Shown here: positions 8,762 to 16,820 of the stretch, one piece after another | Numbering within the stretch: the first letter of the stretch is position 1 | Layout of the letters: each line of letters opens with the position of its first letter | Source of the DNA: Acidobacteriota bacterium | GTDB taxonomy: Bacteria; Acidobacteriota; Terriglobia; Terriglobales; Acidobacteriaceae | Length of the DNA: 64,000 nt | Direction of reading: 5' to 3' | Assembly (NCBI GenBank): GCA_021780075.1 | Contig: JAJXZL010000010.1 | Coordinates: 58,325-122,324 of the forward strand | Position numbers and translations under genes: made by a program | Notes under the pieces: model-generated | What the model was told of the DNA's origin: nothing | Seen by the model: only the letters and a program-made list of their open reading frames with translations | The model's database searches: none

Positions 8762-8887
8762 ATGCATCTGGGTCTAATTGGAATGCGCATACTGGAAGTT
8801 ATGTTCTTCGTCGGCCTCCTGGGGTCGGCCGTTGTAGTCCTCATCAGCTTTATTGAGGATGGCAAGGAGTTGTTCGGCGATGACTAG
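8762..8887 (+). CDS. 41-residue single-span membrane protein
   Basis: A very short open frame (ATG 8762 to TAG 8887). It begins with about eight residues (MHLGLIGM), then has one hydrophobic helix at residues 10-31 containing 'FFVGLLGSAVVVLISF', and a charged tail EDGKELFGDD. I recall similar short proteins in other Acidobacteria, though I cannot search. TACAAT (8749-8754) ends seven bases before the ATG and there is no SD, so the message is probably leaderless. It lies divergently from lnt. Function unknown. Confidence 0.6.
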   Translation: MHLGLIGMRILEVMFFVGLLGSAVVVLISFIEDGKELFGDD

Positions 8888-8931
8888 ACGGTCGAACTCA
8901 CGCCAGCCCTCAATAGACATTTTATTTTTCA

Positions 8932-8960
8932 TTGACTCATGCTTGCTTCACAAATAGACT
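8932..8960 (+). promoter_or_regulatory. Sigma70-type promoter for the APC permease
   Basis: TTGACT (8932-8937), a 17-base spacer and TAGACT (8955-8960), about 70 bases before the permease start. The -35 matches the consensus in five of six positions and the -10 in four. Confidence 0.55.
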
Positions 8961-9031
8961 CAGCCCAGGGCGGACGATAAATTTTGCTCTTTGGACAATA
9001 GGCGTCTACTTTTTGCGCCTGCTCACACGCG

Positions 9032-11398
9032 ATGGCATCCACTCGAACGACCGTAGCCCCACCTTCCGACCGCGTCCGACTCATCGTGGCATCCTCCGTG
9101 ATGCTCACGTTCATATCGTTCTGGCGCGCAGCAGCCATTGTCCTTAACGATCTGGGCTCTTCGGCGTTCTATGCAGGCGGCATTGCCGAGCAGGCTGTAG
9201 GCGCAGCGGCACCCTGGTTCATCCTCGGCATCATGCTGTTCAGTTTTGCGGTGCGCGCTGTTTACGTCGAAAGCTGCTCGATGTTTACTCGCGGCGGCGT
9301 GTATCGCGTTGTGAAGGAGGCCCTGGGCGGCACCTTTGCCAAACTGAGCGTTTCCGCACTGATGTTTGACTACATCCTCACGGGGCCGATCTCCGGCGTG
9401 TCGGCCGGGCAATACATTACAGGGCTGATGAATGAGCTGATGGTGGTCGCCGCCAATAGCCACTGGCTCCCTCCGGCCCTGATGGATGCGCACAACAACC
9501 CCTTCCAGTTCGACATGAACTCCACCTCGGCAGTTTTTGCAGCCGTGGTAACCGTCTATTACTGGTGGCAAAACATCAAGGGCATTGAGGAGTCGAGCGA
9601 CAAGGCTCTGCGCGTCATGCAGATCACCACCGTGATGGTGGTGATTCTATTTTTGTGGGGCGGCTATTCGGTGATGGTGCGCGGCGTGCATCTGCCTCCT
9701 GCGCCCATTCCCTCAAATCTCACGTTCAGCGACGACGCCCTGGGTTTCCTGAGAGGATCACGACTCATACCGGTTATGGGCTTGTTCGGCATCCTGATGG
9801 CGTTCGGCCACTCGATTCTTGCCATGAGCGGCGAGGAGAGCCTGGCGCAGGTGAACCGTGAGATTCAGCATCCCAAGCTGAAAAATCTCAAGCGCGCCGC
9901 GATTGTCATTGCAATCTACAGCCTGATCTTTACCGGCGGTGCCACGCTGCTGGCTTCCATGCTGATTCCCACGTGGCAGCGGACCCATATTTACCAAGAC
10001 AATCTGATCGCAGGACTGGCCATGTACATGGTCGGCCCAGTGTTCTGGCGCATAGCCTTCCGCATTTTCGTGGTGTTTGTCGGCTTCCTGATTCTCTCCG
10101 GCGCCATCAATACCTCAATGATTGGCTCCACAGGCGTGCTGATGCGCGTGGCTGAAGACGGCGTGCTGACAGACTGGTTCCGCAAGCCCCACGCACGATT
10201 TGGCACCAGCCATCGCATCGTTAATCTTGTCTTTGGCCTGCAGATGTTCACGATTTTGGTGACCAGAGGCAACGTGATCACCCTGGGTGAGGCGTACGCC
10301 TTCGGCGTCATCTGGTCATTCACATTCAACAGCCTCGCCATGCTGGTCCTGCGCTGGAAATATCATGGCGATCGCGGCTGGAAGGTTCCACCCAACCTGC
10401 GCATCGGCAAGACGGAAATCCCATTGGGACTTATCTCTGTCTTTCTAGTGCTGCTTTCCACCGCGGTTGTGAATCTCTTCACCAAATCGGTTGCCACGAT
10501 AAGCGGTGTTGCCTTTGCCGCTGTGTTTTTCGTTATCTTCAGCGTCTCAGAGCGCCAGAACCTGCGCAAACATGCCCTCACTGCCCGTCAGATGAAGGAC
10601 CACTTTCAGTTGGAACACCAAGACACCATCAGCCGGGAGTCGGTCGCCATCCGTCCCGGCGGCGTCATGGTAACCATGCACGATGCAGCCAATCCGGCCG
10701 CCTTGAAATGGGTTCTAGGCCACACCAGGACTGAAGACAGGGACGTCGTGGTGATGAGCGTGCGCATGATGGGCGTGGGAGGACCGGAATATCTGAGCGC
10801 CGAGCAACAGAGCTTTAGTGAACATGAGCAGATGCTCTTCACCAAGGCTGTTTCAGTGGCCGAAAGCTTTGGCAAGAGAGTTTCTCTCCTGGTGGTTCCT
10901 GCCGGAGACGTCTTTGCTGCGCTGGCACAGGGTGCGAATTCGCTGGAAGTGGACTCGGTCGTTTCCGGACTGTCCAGCTCCATGACGGCTGAAGATCAGG
11001 CTTTCCATCTGGGCCAGGCTTGGGAAGCTTTGCCTGAACCCAAGCGGCAATTCAACTTCTTTGTCGTCGGCCCCGATGGCGATACCAAGGTTTTTTACAT
11101 CGGCCCGCACGCACCGGCTTTAAGTCCAGACGACGTGCAACTGGTCCACCGGCTTTGGCTGAACATGCGCCGCGATCCTTCGGTCCCGGATCTGCACCAC
11201 AGCGACATCATCACCTATGCACTCACCCGGCTGGCGGGTCAGTATGCCCGCGAAAAGGTAGAGATTCTGCGCGACCTGCGCAACTATCGCGCGGCAGACT
11301 CGCCTGGACTGAGACCGCCTGGCCAGGAGTTACCAGGTCTGCCACCGGGCGTGCCGGCTCCTGAACAGCCTCAGCCTCCGGCAAAAGCTTCGCGCTAG
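9032..11398 (+). CDS. APC-family amino acid permease with C-terminal USP-like domain
   Basis: A 788-residue transporter. Residues 20-520 hold about twelve hydrophobic segments with amino acid/polyamine permease features: unwound TM1-type glycine motifs, 'FTRGGVYRVVKEALGG', and 'GHSILAMSGEESLAQVNREIQHP' near residue 260, like other APC proteins. From about 530 a soluble tail begins. Its region 'VVVMSVRMM...TKAVSVAESFGKRVSLLVVPAGDVFAALAQGA' resembles a universal-stress-type alpha/beta domain, which often senses ligands in such transporters. The last 50 residues are proline-rich. The substrate cannot be told from sequence. ATG 9032 has no obvious SD. It is a stand-alone gene with its own promoter. 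Confidence 0.85.
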   Translation: MASTRTTVAPPSDRVRLIVASSVMLTFISFWRAAAIVLNDLGSSAFYAGGIAEQAVGAAAPWFILGIMLFSFAVRAVYVESCSMFTRGGVYRVVKEALGGTFAKLSVSALMFDYILTGPISGVSAGQYITGLMNELMVVAANSHWLPPALMDAHNNPFQFDMNSTSAVFAAVVTVYYWWQNIKGIEESSDKALRVMQITTVMVVILFLWGGYSVMVRGVHLPPAPIPSNLTFSDDALGFLRGSRLIPVMGLFGILMAFGHSILAMSGEESLAQVNREIQHPKLKNLKRAAIVIAIYSLIFTGGATLLASMLIPTWQRTHIYQDNLIAGLAMYMVGPVFWRIAFRIFVVFVGFLILSGAINTSMIGSTGVLMRVAEDGVLTDWFRKPHARFGTSHRIVNLVFGLQMFTILVTRGNVITLGEAYAFGVIWSFTFNSLAMLVLRWKYHGDRGWKVPPNLRIGKTEIPLGLISVFLVLLSTAVVNLFTKSVATISGVAFAAVFFVIFSVSERQNLRKHALTARQMKDHFQLEHQDTISRESVAIRPGGVMVTMHDAANPAALKWVLGHTRTEDRDVVVMSVRMMGVGGPEYLSAEQQSFSEHEQMLFTKAVSVAESFGKRVSLLVVPAGDVFAALAQGANSLEVDSVVSGLSSSMTAEDQAFHLGQAWEALPEPKRQFNFFVVGPDGDTKVFYIGPHAPALSPDDVQLVHRLWLNMRRDPSVPDLHHSDIITYALTRLAGQYAREKVEILRDLRNYRAADSPGLRPPGQELPGLPPGVPAPEQPQPPAKASR

Positions 11399-11811
11399 TT
11401 CTCAAGGCAGTCCCCCCTGCCTAAGGAACGACTGACTTAGTCCGGATAGGCAAACAAACCCTCCGGCGTGCCTTTCGCTCCTGGAGTAAAGGCACGCACC
11501 ACATGGTTGCGAGTGACTTGAATCATCTCTCGTCGAGAAAAATCTCTTTGTTTGTTAAGACGCTCATATCTCCTGATTACATTGATCTTTACGCGAAGCC
11601 ATAGTGCAAAAGTAACCGCGAGGAAACCTTGCATACATGATGATTATCTGAGCCCACCTCTTGTGAATTGCCTGTAATGAACACATTTTTTGTTTGTAAA
11701 AGAGTCTACAGTTGAGTATGCTTACTTTGCGGTAAGAGTGGTAGCCCAGGGACTGTTGATCAAAGATGACCACGGGAGCTTACCACTGAGAGGTATGTAC
11801 GAGGAGGAACC
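11399..11811. other. 413-base AT-richer spacer without a supported gene
   Basis: Contains the 10-bp inverted repeat at 11466-11497. A 65-codon minus-strand frame (11437-11634) ends over that repeat and has no SD; I do not call it. The right end holds the SD and upstream region of the small basic protein. Composition is more AT-rich than its surroundings. Confidence 0.5.
11466..11497. terminator. 10-bp inverted repeat after the permease
   Basis: GCGTGCCTTT (11466-11475) and AAAGGCACGC (11488-11497) are exact inverted copies around a 12-base loop, 68 bases after the permease stop. There is no clean T tract on the plus strand, so it is only a possible terminator or a repeat. Confidence 0.4.
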
Positions 11812-12039
11812 GTGGGAGTTTCAGAAATTCTGGCACAGCTTGACCGTGAGATAGCTCAATTACAACAGGCTCGCGCCTTGCTCAGCGGCGCTGCTGCAAA
11901 AGCCAGCAAGGCCGCTGCACCTGCATCCAAGAAGGTAGCCAAGAAAAAGCGGAACCTTACGCCTGAAGGGCGCAAGCGGATCGCCGAGGCAGTAAAGCGG
12001 CGCTGGGCAGAACAGAAGAAAGCAGCTGGCGGGAAATAG
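11812..12039 (+). CDS. Small lysine-rich protein, possibly nucleic-acid binding
   Basis: A 75-residue basic protein. Residues 3-25 form a probable amphipathic coiled-coil helix ('ILAQLDREIAQLQQARALL'). A linker of Ala, Lys and Ser (28-46) resembles histone H1-type tails. The C-terminus carries 'LTPEGRKRIAEAVKRRWAEQKKA', a basic helix that I recall from several small bacterial proteins of unknown role. GTG 11812 is supported by GAGGAGGA (11801-11808) four bases before it. A strong terminator follows the stop, so it forms its own transcription unit. DNA or RNA binding is inference from charge only. Confidence 0.75.
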   Translation: MGVSEILAQLDREIAQLQQARALLSGAAAKASKAAAPASKKVAKKKRNLTPEGRKRIAEAVKRRWAEQKKAAGGK

Positions 12040-12054
12040 TTTGCTTTGAACATA

Positions 12055-12088
12055 AAAGGGGGCTGACATAAAAGTCAGCTCCCTTTTT
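12055..12088. terminator. Rho-independent terminator, usable in both directions
   Basis: AAAGGGGGCTGAC (12055-12067), a six-base loop, and GTCAGCTCCCTTT (12074-12086) pair along 13 positions with one G-T wobble. T5 (12084-12088) follows on plus and A4 precedes it. It sits between the small basic gene and the convergent UPF0173 gene. Confidence 0.9.
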
Positions 12089-12119
12089 GTGTATGTGCCT
12101 AATAGAACGACCTTATCCT

Positions 12120-12824
12120 CTAGATAGATTCTCCAGGCATCAGCCGCACAACCTCAACGCCGTATTCAACCAGCCCGACCAACTCCTCCGGTGTGCCCTG
12201 GAGCAGCGGAAAAGTGCCGAAATGCAAGGGGAGAATCATCCTGGGCGCCAGAAGCTTTGCAGCCAATGCAGCTTCCTTTGGCCCCATAGTGTAGTGGCCG
12301 CCAATGGGCAGCATGGCGATTTCGGGGTGATATAACTCCGCGATCAGTTTCATGTCACCGAAGACAGAGGTATCTCCGGCGTGATATAGCACAGGTCCAT
12401 CTGCAACGGTCAGTACAAATCCAGCCGCCACTCCCACATAATGCGTGCCATGCTCATCCTGCGCACCGGCGGAGTGTTTTGCGTCAACCATGGTGGCGGC
12501 AACGTCTTCCAACTGCACTGTGCCGCCGAGATTCATCCCGATAGTGTCCGCGACTCCCTTGCCTGCCAAATAGGCGGCAAGCTCATAAACGGCGACCACC
12601 GTGGATCCGTGCTTTGTGGCAACCGGTACTGCATCGGAGATATGGTCTCCGTGGCCATGGGTGAGCAGGATGTAGTGAATCTTATCAGGCAGAACAAAGC
12701 TCTTTGGATATTTTGGATTGTGCGCAATGAATGGATCGATCAGGATGTTGGTGCCTTTGGCTGTCTGAACCAGAACCGTTGAGTGTCCGAGCCATGTAAC
12801 GCGCGTTCCCTTCAATAAACTCAT
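12120..12824 (-). CDS. UPF0173 metallo-beta-lactamase-fold hydrolase
   Basis: A 234-residue metal-dependent hydrolase. It begins 'MSLLKGTRVTWLGHST', has the metal-binding 'THGHGDHISD' motif near residue 60, and later 'DAKHSAG', 'YHAGDTSVFGDM' and 'LPLHFGTFP', which supply the remaining histidines and aspartates of the UPF0173 family. The substrate is not known for this family. ATG 12824 is chosen because GGAGGA lies upstream; a longer frame runs back into the methyltransferase gene and is not real at its 5' end. It lies about 60 bases downstream of the methyltransferase gene, on the same strand. Confidence 0.9.
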   Translation of the reverse strand: MSLLKGTRVTWLGHSTVLVQTAKGTNILIDPFIAHNPKYPKSFVLPDKIHYILLTHGHGDHISDAVPVATKHGSTVVAVYELAAYLAGKGVADTIGMNLGGTVQLEDVAATMVDAKHSAGAQDEHGTHYVGVAAGFVLTVADGPVLYHAGDTSVFGDMKLIAELYHPEIAMLPIGGHYTMGPKEAALAAKLLAPRMILPLHFGTFPLLQGTPEELVGLVEYGVEVVRLMPGESI

Positions 12825-12885
12825 ATTTCCTCCGGCCGTGATTTCTTGATTTGAGACTGCGCGAGCCTTTCGCGCCAAGCGTCGC

Positions 12886-13539
12886 CTAGCGTGTAATGAT
12901 GACTTCAGAAACGCTATCTTTTGCCAGGAACTGCCGGAATCCCGACCAGCGGCTAAACAATCGCTCGATGCTGCGATTGGTAAAGGCCCGCTGTATGGGG
13001 AAAGGTTGCGCCAGTTGCATATGCACATCATCTTCCTCAGTGATGTGGAAGCGGCAGTAGGCAGTTTCTTCACCCTTGGCTCTTGTGTGAAAGAAGGCCA
13101 GAACCTGACCGCCTGGATTCATGGCAGAAAACAAGTGATCAGCTACGGGCACGACGAGCGGCTCGGGCAGGTAATCGAGCGACGTCCAGAGCAGGACAAC
13201 ATCAAAAGTCCGGCCCGAAAACTTGAGCGTCTGGTCGAGATAGCCCTCCACATTCCATATGGGTTGCCCTTCGGCGTCCATACCGCTTTGCCAATTGCCG
13301 GTGCATGCTTCACTGACCGGATCAGTAAGAAAGATGCTGTGTCCCAAGTTGGTGAGGTAATTGATGTTTGTGGGCGAAGTGCTGCCGGCATCAATGACGC
13401 GCAGCCCCGGTTCGGCCTGAAGACGTTTGCGCAGAGCAGCCCAGCCGCCTGAATGTCGAGGCACTCTGGGGCCCATAAGGCCCGAAGCAGAAGCGGCTGA
13501 ATGGCTATCGTGTTTTTTTTCAAATAACCGGCGAAGCAC
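12886..13539 (-). CDS. SAM-dependent methyltransferase-like protein
   Basis: A 217-residue protein with a class I methyltransferase outline: motif I-like 'RVIDAGSTSPTNINYL' (about 47-62), an acidic end of strand 2 ('IFLTDPV'), 'FDVVLLWTSLDYLPEP' (about 113-128) and 'MNPGGQVLAFFHT' (about 140-152). Motif I has GSTSPT in place of the usual GxGxG, so SAM binding is likely but not certain. The substrate is unknown. GTG 13539 is the furthest start, with AAGG directly before it. An internal start is possible. Bactofilin lies 79 bases upstream. Confidence 0.65.
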   Translation of the reverse strand: MLRRLFEKKHDSHSAASASGLMGPRVPRHSGGWAALRKRLQAEPGLRVIDAGSTSPTNINYLTNLGHSIFLTDPVSEACTGNWQSGMDAEGQPIWNVEGYLDQTLKFSGRTFDVVLLWTSLDYLPEPLVVPVADHLFSAMNPGGQVLAFFHTRAKGEETAYCRFHITEEDDVHMQLAQPFPIQRAFTNRSIERLFSRWSGFRQFLAKDSVSEVIITR

Positions 13540-13618
13540 CCTTAATATCCCCAGACGGCCGTGCAGGTCGCGTAATCGAAGCCTGCACTCCTACTCTCGG
13601 TTGTGATGCATTCTCTAT

Positions 13619-13987
13619 TCAGCCATGATGGGCACTGGAGCTATCGGAGGCTTTGGCTCCTTGAGACAGATCGACCCTGCCGCGGAAGACGGCATTGTCT
13701 TCCACTGCCAGCCTCAGCGCCTTTACGTCGCCTTCCACCACGCAGCCCGCGCGCAACTCCACGCGGCCAGTGGCCACAATGTTGCCCTGGACGTGGCCGA
13801 GAATCAGCACGTCTTTGGCGGAGAGGTCAGCTTTTACGTTGGCATTGGGGCCGATCGTCAGCCGATTTTCAGAGAGGCTGACAGTCCCCTCCACATGCCC
13901 ATCCACAATCAAGTCTTCACTGCCCTTCACTTCGCCTCGAATCACGACAGTTTTGCCGATCCGAGCGAGACCATTCTCCGTTGCCAT
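13619..13987 (-). CDS. Bactofilin
   Basis: A 122-residue cytoskeletal protein of the bactofilin family. The core, residues 9-108, is the repeating short-strand beta-helix pattern ('TVVIRGEVKGSEDLIVDG', 'ANVKADLSAKDVLILGHVQG', 'GCVVEGDVKALRLAVEDNAVFRG'), with glycine and hydrophobic residues spaced about every six. Bactofilins polymerise without nucleotide and scaffold envelope or shape factors. The tail is short and polar. ATG 13987 follows GGAGGG nine bases upstream. The downstream genes on the same strand are a methyltransferase and a hydrolase, which give no clear functional link. Confidence 0.92.
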   Translation of the reverse strand: MATENGLARIGKTVVIRGEVKGSEDLIVDGHVEGTVSLSENRLTIGPNANVKADLSAKDVLILGHVQGNIVATGRVELRAGCVVEGDVKALRLAVEDNAVFRGRVDLSQGAKASDSSSAHHG

Positions 13988-14236
13988 GGTGCAATTCCCT
14001 CCGTTTTTTTGATTCGCGCATCTTCAGGAAGCTGCGAGCCTAGCATTCTGCCAGACTGATGCTCCCGCCGATTTCACCAGTTCGTCGCCTTGTTATCGTT
14101 CATCGTGGTTCCTGAAAACTCTGGTGCCCTGCCCGAACTATACGCAACCCGACCCACTCACTTCAATTCCAGCAACCAGAGCAAGGCTGGAGCGTCTAAT
14201 TGTGTATGAATCCAGGAGGCTTGGCGAGGATTGCGG

Positions 14237-15112
14237 ATGGCGATTAGACGACTACTCGTGCGCGCCACAGTTTCGTTCCTGGTGTTGGCGCCCATTGCTG
14301 TGCTCGCTCAGTCCGTGACTGAGCCCGGTTCTGACGTGAGCCTTGTCAAGCGTGCGCTTGCAGCAGAACTAAGGAATGCCGGCGACATGCAACATCCCAT
14401 GCGTTATCGGCTGCGCAGGTCGACGCCCAGGCTGACCACGACAAAGGAAATTTGCGAATCCAAAGATGGAGCAGTCGCTCGCTTGATCGAAGTCAATGAC
14501 CAGCCGCTCAGCAGGTCGGACGAGCATAAGGAGCAAGCGCGCCTGACCGCTTTGCTTAGAGATCCCAATCGCCAATTACACCGCAAGCAGAATCAGGAGA
14601 GCGATACGCGCCGCATCCTGAAAGTCCTGCGAGCACTTCCTGATGCATTCATTTATCAGTATGCGGGGACAGGTGCAGGACCGACGGGAACGGTAGAAAA
14701 ATTCACCTTCAAGCCCAATCCCAAGTTTGATGCGCAGGACCTTGAGACACTGCCGTTAACGGAAATGACCGGGGAGATATGGGTAGATGTTGCACAGGAG
14801 CGGATAACACGGCTGGAAGGGCATCTACAAGACGATGTGGACTTTGGCTGGGGGATCCTGGGTCGGCTCTACAAGGGTGGCTGGATTGTGATTGAGCAGG
14901 CCGAAGTGAGCCCAAACCAATGGCGCATTGTGCGGATCCAGTTGAAGATGAACGGCCGCCTGTTGTTTGCGAACAAAGCGTTTGACACGCTGCAGGAGCA
15001 AACCGACATTACGCCAGTGCCCGTGGGGCTGAGCTACGTACAGGCGATCCACTTGCTGCGCGGTGGTTCCACGAGTGCACAACAAGACTCGGCAAAGCAG
15101 GCGCATCAGTAA
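14237..15112 (+). CDS. Secreted protein, possibly LolA-like fold
   Basis: A 291-residue protein with an N-terminal signal peptide (hydrophobic residues about 9-24, likely cut after VLAQ). The second half, 'GEIWVDVAQERITRLEGHL...FGWGILGRLYKGGWIVIEQAEV..NQWRIVRI', resembles the curved-sheet segment seen in LolA/RseB-like periplasmic proteins that hold lipid or lipoprotein. That resemblance is my reading of the pattern, not a search. ATG 14237 is chosen because GAGGA (14226-14230) is six bases upstream; TTG 14231 is too close. It is convergent with atpE. Confidence 0.6.
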   Translation: MAIRRLLVRATVSFLVLAPIAVLAQSVTEPGSDVSLVKRALAAELRNAGDMQHPMRYRLRRSTPRLTTTKEICESKDGAVARLIEVNDQPLSRSDEHKEQARLTALLRDPNRQLHRKQNQESDTRRILKVLRALPDAFIYQYAGTGAGPTGTVEKFTFKPNPKFDAQDLETLPLTEMTGEIWVDVAQERITRLEGHLQDDVDFGWGILGRLYKGGWIVIEQAEVSPNQWRIVRIQLKMNGRLLFANKAFDTLQEQTDITPVPVGLSYVQAIHLLRGGSTSAQQDSAKQAHQ

Positions 15113-15129
15113 AGCACACCCCAAAATGC

Positions 15130-15161
15130 ATGCGGCCCCGGCCAAAAGACCAGAGCCGCAT
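15130..15161. terminator. Hairpin between convergent genes
   Basis: ATGCGGC (15130-15136) and GCCGCAT (15155-15161) pair perfectly around an 18-base loop. On the minus strand the stem is followed closely by GCATTTTGG, so it may end atpE transcription. Weak U tract. Confidence 0.45.
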
Positions 15162-15179
15162 AGCAAGCAAGAGCCTGTC

Positions 15180-15479
15180 TTACTTGATCTTCGCGAAGAT
15201 AACTGCCAGCGTAAAAAGAGTGAGGGACTCAATGAAGGCCAGGCCGAGAACCAGCAAGAGCTGGATGCCGGCGCGAGTGCCCGGATTGCGAGCAAGCGCT
15301 TCTGTAGCCGAAGCGACTGCCCTGCCCTGGCCGAGACCGCAAAGCCCGGCAGCGAGCCCCATGCCAAGGCCGATGCCGATTGGCGCCATATCGATCACGG
15401 CTGATCCGCTTTGTGCAAAAGCCGGAATAGCAAAGCAAAGAGCCGCGAGGGCGATAAACACATTCTGAAGTTTCCGCAT
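15180..15479 (-). CDS. atpE: F0F1 ATP synthase subunit c
   Basis: A 99-residue c-ring subunit. Residues 1-23 look like a signal peptide (hydrophobic run ending AIPAFAQ). The hairpin follows: TM1 about 33-55 with the glycine-rich 'GIGLGMGLAAGLCGLGQG', a polar loop 'ARNPGT', and TM2 about 73-96 with the ion-carrying glutamate E84 in 'LAFIESLTLF'. Gln of GLGQG and Ser85 recall sodium-type rings, but the other sodium ligands are absent, so proton use is more likely. ATG 15479 has GGAGAATT upstream; the longer frame is spurious. It is last in atpZ-atpI-atpB-atpE; no F1 gene follows. Confidence 0.95.
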   Translation of the reverse strand: MRKLQNVFIALAALCFAIPAFAQSGSAVIDMAPIGIGLGMGLAAGLCGLGQGRAVASATEALARNPGTRAGIQLLLVLGLAFIESLTLFTLAVIFAKIK

Positions 15480-15634
15480 AATTCTCCAGCTTCCTTTGAG
15501 ATTGACCGCCAGTGGGTGGTTGAGGCTCACCGTGCTGGCCCCCTCACGCTTGCGGTCGTCCGTGTGTACGGAGCGGAAGCGCTCTCCGTCGGAATCTTGT
15601 CCTCGCTTTAGACGAGGGTCGTTGCACAAGAGCC

Positions 15635-16366
15635 TCAGTGCTCGTGCGCGGTAGCCTGTGTCAGGTAGATCATCGCGAGGAGCATGAAAACGTACGCCTG
15701 GATGATGGATACCAGAAAGTGCAGTCCAAGGAAAGCCGAAGGCAGTGCCAGCGGCATCAGAGAAAAGAAAACTAGCGTCAACAGATCACTGGCCAGCATG
15801 TTGGCGTAAAGACGGATGGTCAGCGACATGACGCGTGCGAGGTGCGAAATGATCTCAATGGGAAACAGAAGCGGTGCCAGCCACCACAGCGGCCCAGCAA
15901 AGTGCTTGAGGTAGCCGATTGGTCCCTGCACGCGAACGCCGTGGAAGTTGTAGTAGAAAAACGTGAGGACTGCAATGCCCAGCGGAACAACCGGCTGGCT
16001 GGTGGGCGTGATGATGCCGGGGATAAGGCCCAGCAGATTGTTGAAAATGACAAACAGAAAGATACAGGTAACAAAGGCCTGGAACCGCTCATAACCGTGA
16101 CCGATAATCTGGTCTCCCTGGCTGCCGGTAAATTCGTGGATCATTTCGGCGAGCTGCTGCGCCACGTTGGGTTTCTCCACCGACAGGCTGAGCCTTACGA
16201 TGACGAAAAAAGCCAGCAGGCCAATGACCACCAGCAGTTCCATCGCGAAGGTGTCGTTGATGGCCGTTGCTGGATCTGCAGCAATGCCCGCAGCGTGCAG
16301 CACAGAAGCCGCAGCGTGGCCGAACAATAGATTCATCAAGTGCGTAACAACAAGGGATTCCGGCAT
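15635..16366 (-). CDS. atpB: F0F1 ATP synthase subunit a
   Basis: A 243-residue membrane subunit that forms the ion half-channels against the c-ring. It has about six hydrophobic segments. The essential arginine lies in 'SLTIRLYANMLASDLL' (about residues 186-201), and the last helices carry 'FLVSIIQAYVFMLLAMIYL' with the conserved Gln. The N-terminus is longer than in some homologues and mildly hydrophobic. ATG 16366 lacks a strong SD. It lies 41 bases after atpI and 155 bases before atpE, all on the minus strand. Confidence 0.95.
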   Translation of the reverse strand: MPESLVVTHLMNLLFGHAAASVLHAAGIAADPATAINDTFAMELLVVIGLLAFFVIVRLSLSVEKPNVAQQLAEMIHEFTGSQGDQIIGHGYERFQAFVTCIFLFVIFNNLLGLIPGIITPTSQPVVPLGIAVLTFFYYNFHGVRVQGPIGYLKHFAGPLWWLAPLLFPIEIISHLARVMSLTIRLYANMLASDLLTLVFFSLMPLALPSAFLGLHFLVSIIQAYVFMLLAMIYLTQATAHEH

Positions 16367-16406
16367 GAAGACTTGAATCTTTCTGTTTCCGTATTCGCGC
16401 GGACAC

Positions 16407-16820
16407 TCAGCCCTTCAGCAGCCGCAACGCTCCCCAGGTGGTGGCCAAAACCGCCAAGCCAAGGCCGCAGAGAAGCGCCACCACAGAACCCTGGAAACAT
16501 TTCAGGCTACCATAAATGGCCGCCGCAAAGATGAAGAGTCTGAGCATAAAGAAAAGAACCACAACAGCAGCGCTTCTGGGCAGCTTTTGCTTGTCGAGCC
16601 GGGCATTGATCAGCCGAATCAGGCGCTGCCATTCCAGGATGCTGGCGGCGGAGATGGCGGCTCCCGTAGCCAGCATAGCCGCGTTGCGCCAGCCGGAGGC
16701 GACCAGCAGCGCCAGCGACGAAATTGCGCCCAGAATCAGCGTGTCGCGAATAGCCTGCTTGAGTAGTGCCGCAAGGGCCTCGTCACTAAGGCCGGGGCCT
16801 GATTGAGTTTCTTCTGTCAT
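16407..16820 (-). CDS. atpI: ATP synthase subunit I (AtpI-like)
   Basis: A 137-residue protein with four predicted membrane spans, about residues 27-47, 49-66, 82-105 and 111-132. Size, span number and position upstream of atpB fit AtpI/UncI, a c-ring assembly aid or ion channel partner of AtpZ. Sequence similarity within this family is low, so the call leans on context. It starts inside the atpZ stop (ATGA overlap at 16817-16820), which indicates translational coupling. Confidence 0.8.
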   Translation of the reverse strand: MTEETQSGPGLSDEALAALLKQAIRDTLILGAISSLALLVASGWRNAAMLATGAAISAASILEWQRLIRLINARLDKQKLPRSAAVVVLFFMLRLFIFAAAIYGSLKCFQGSVVALLCGLGLAVLATTWGALRLLKG

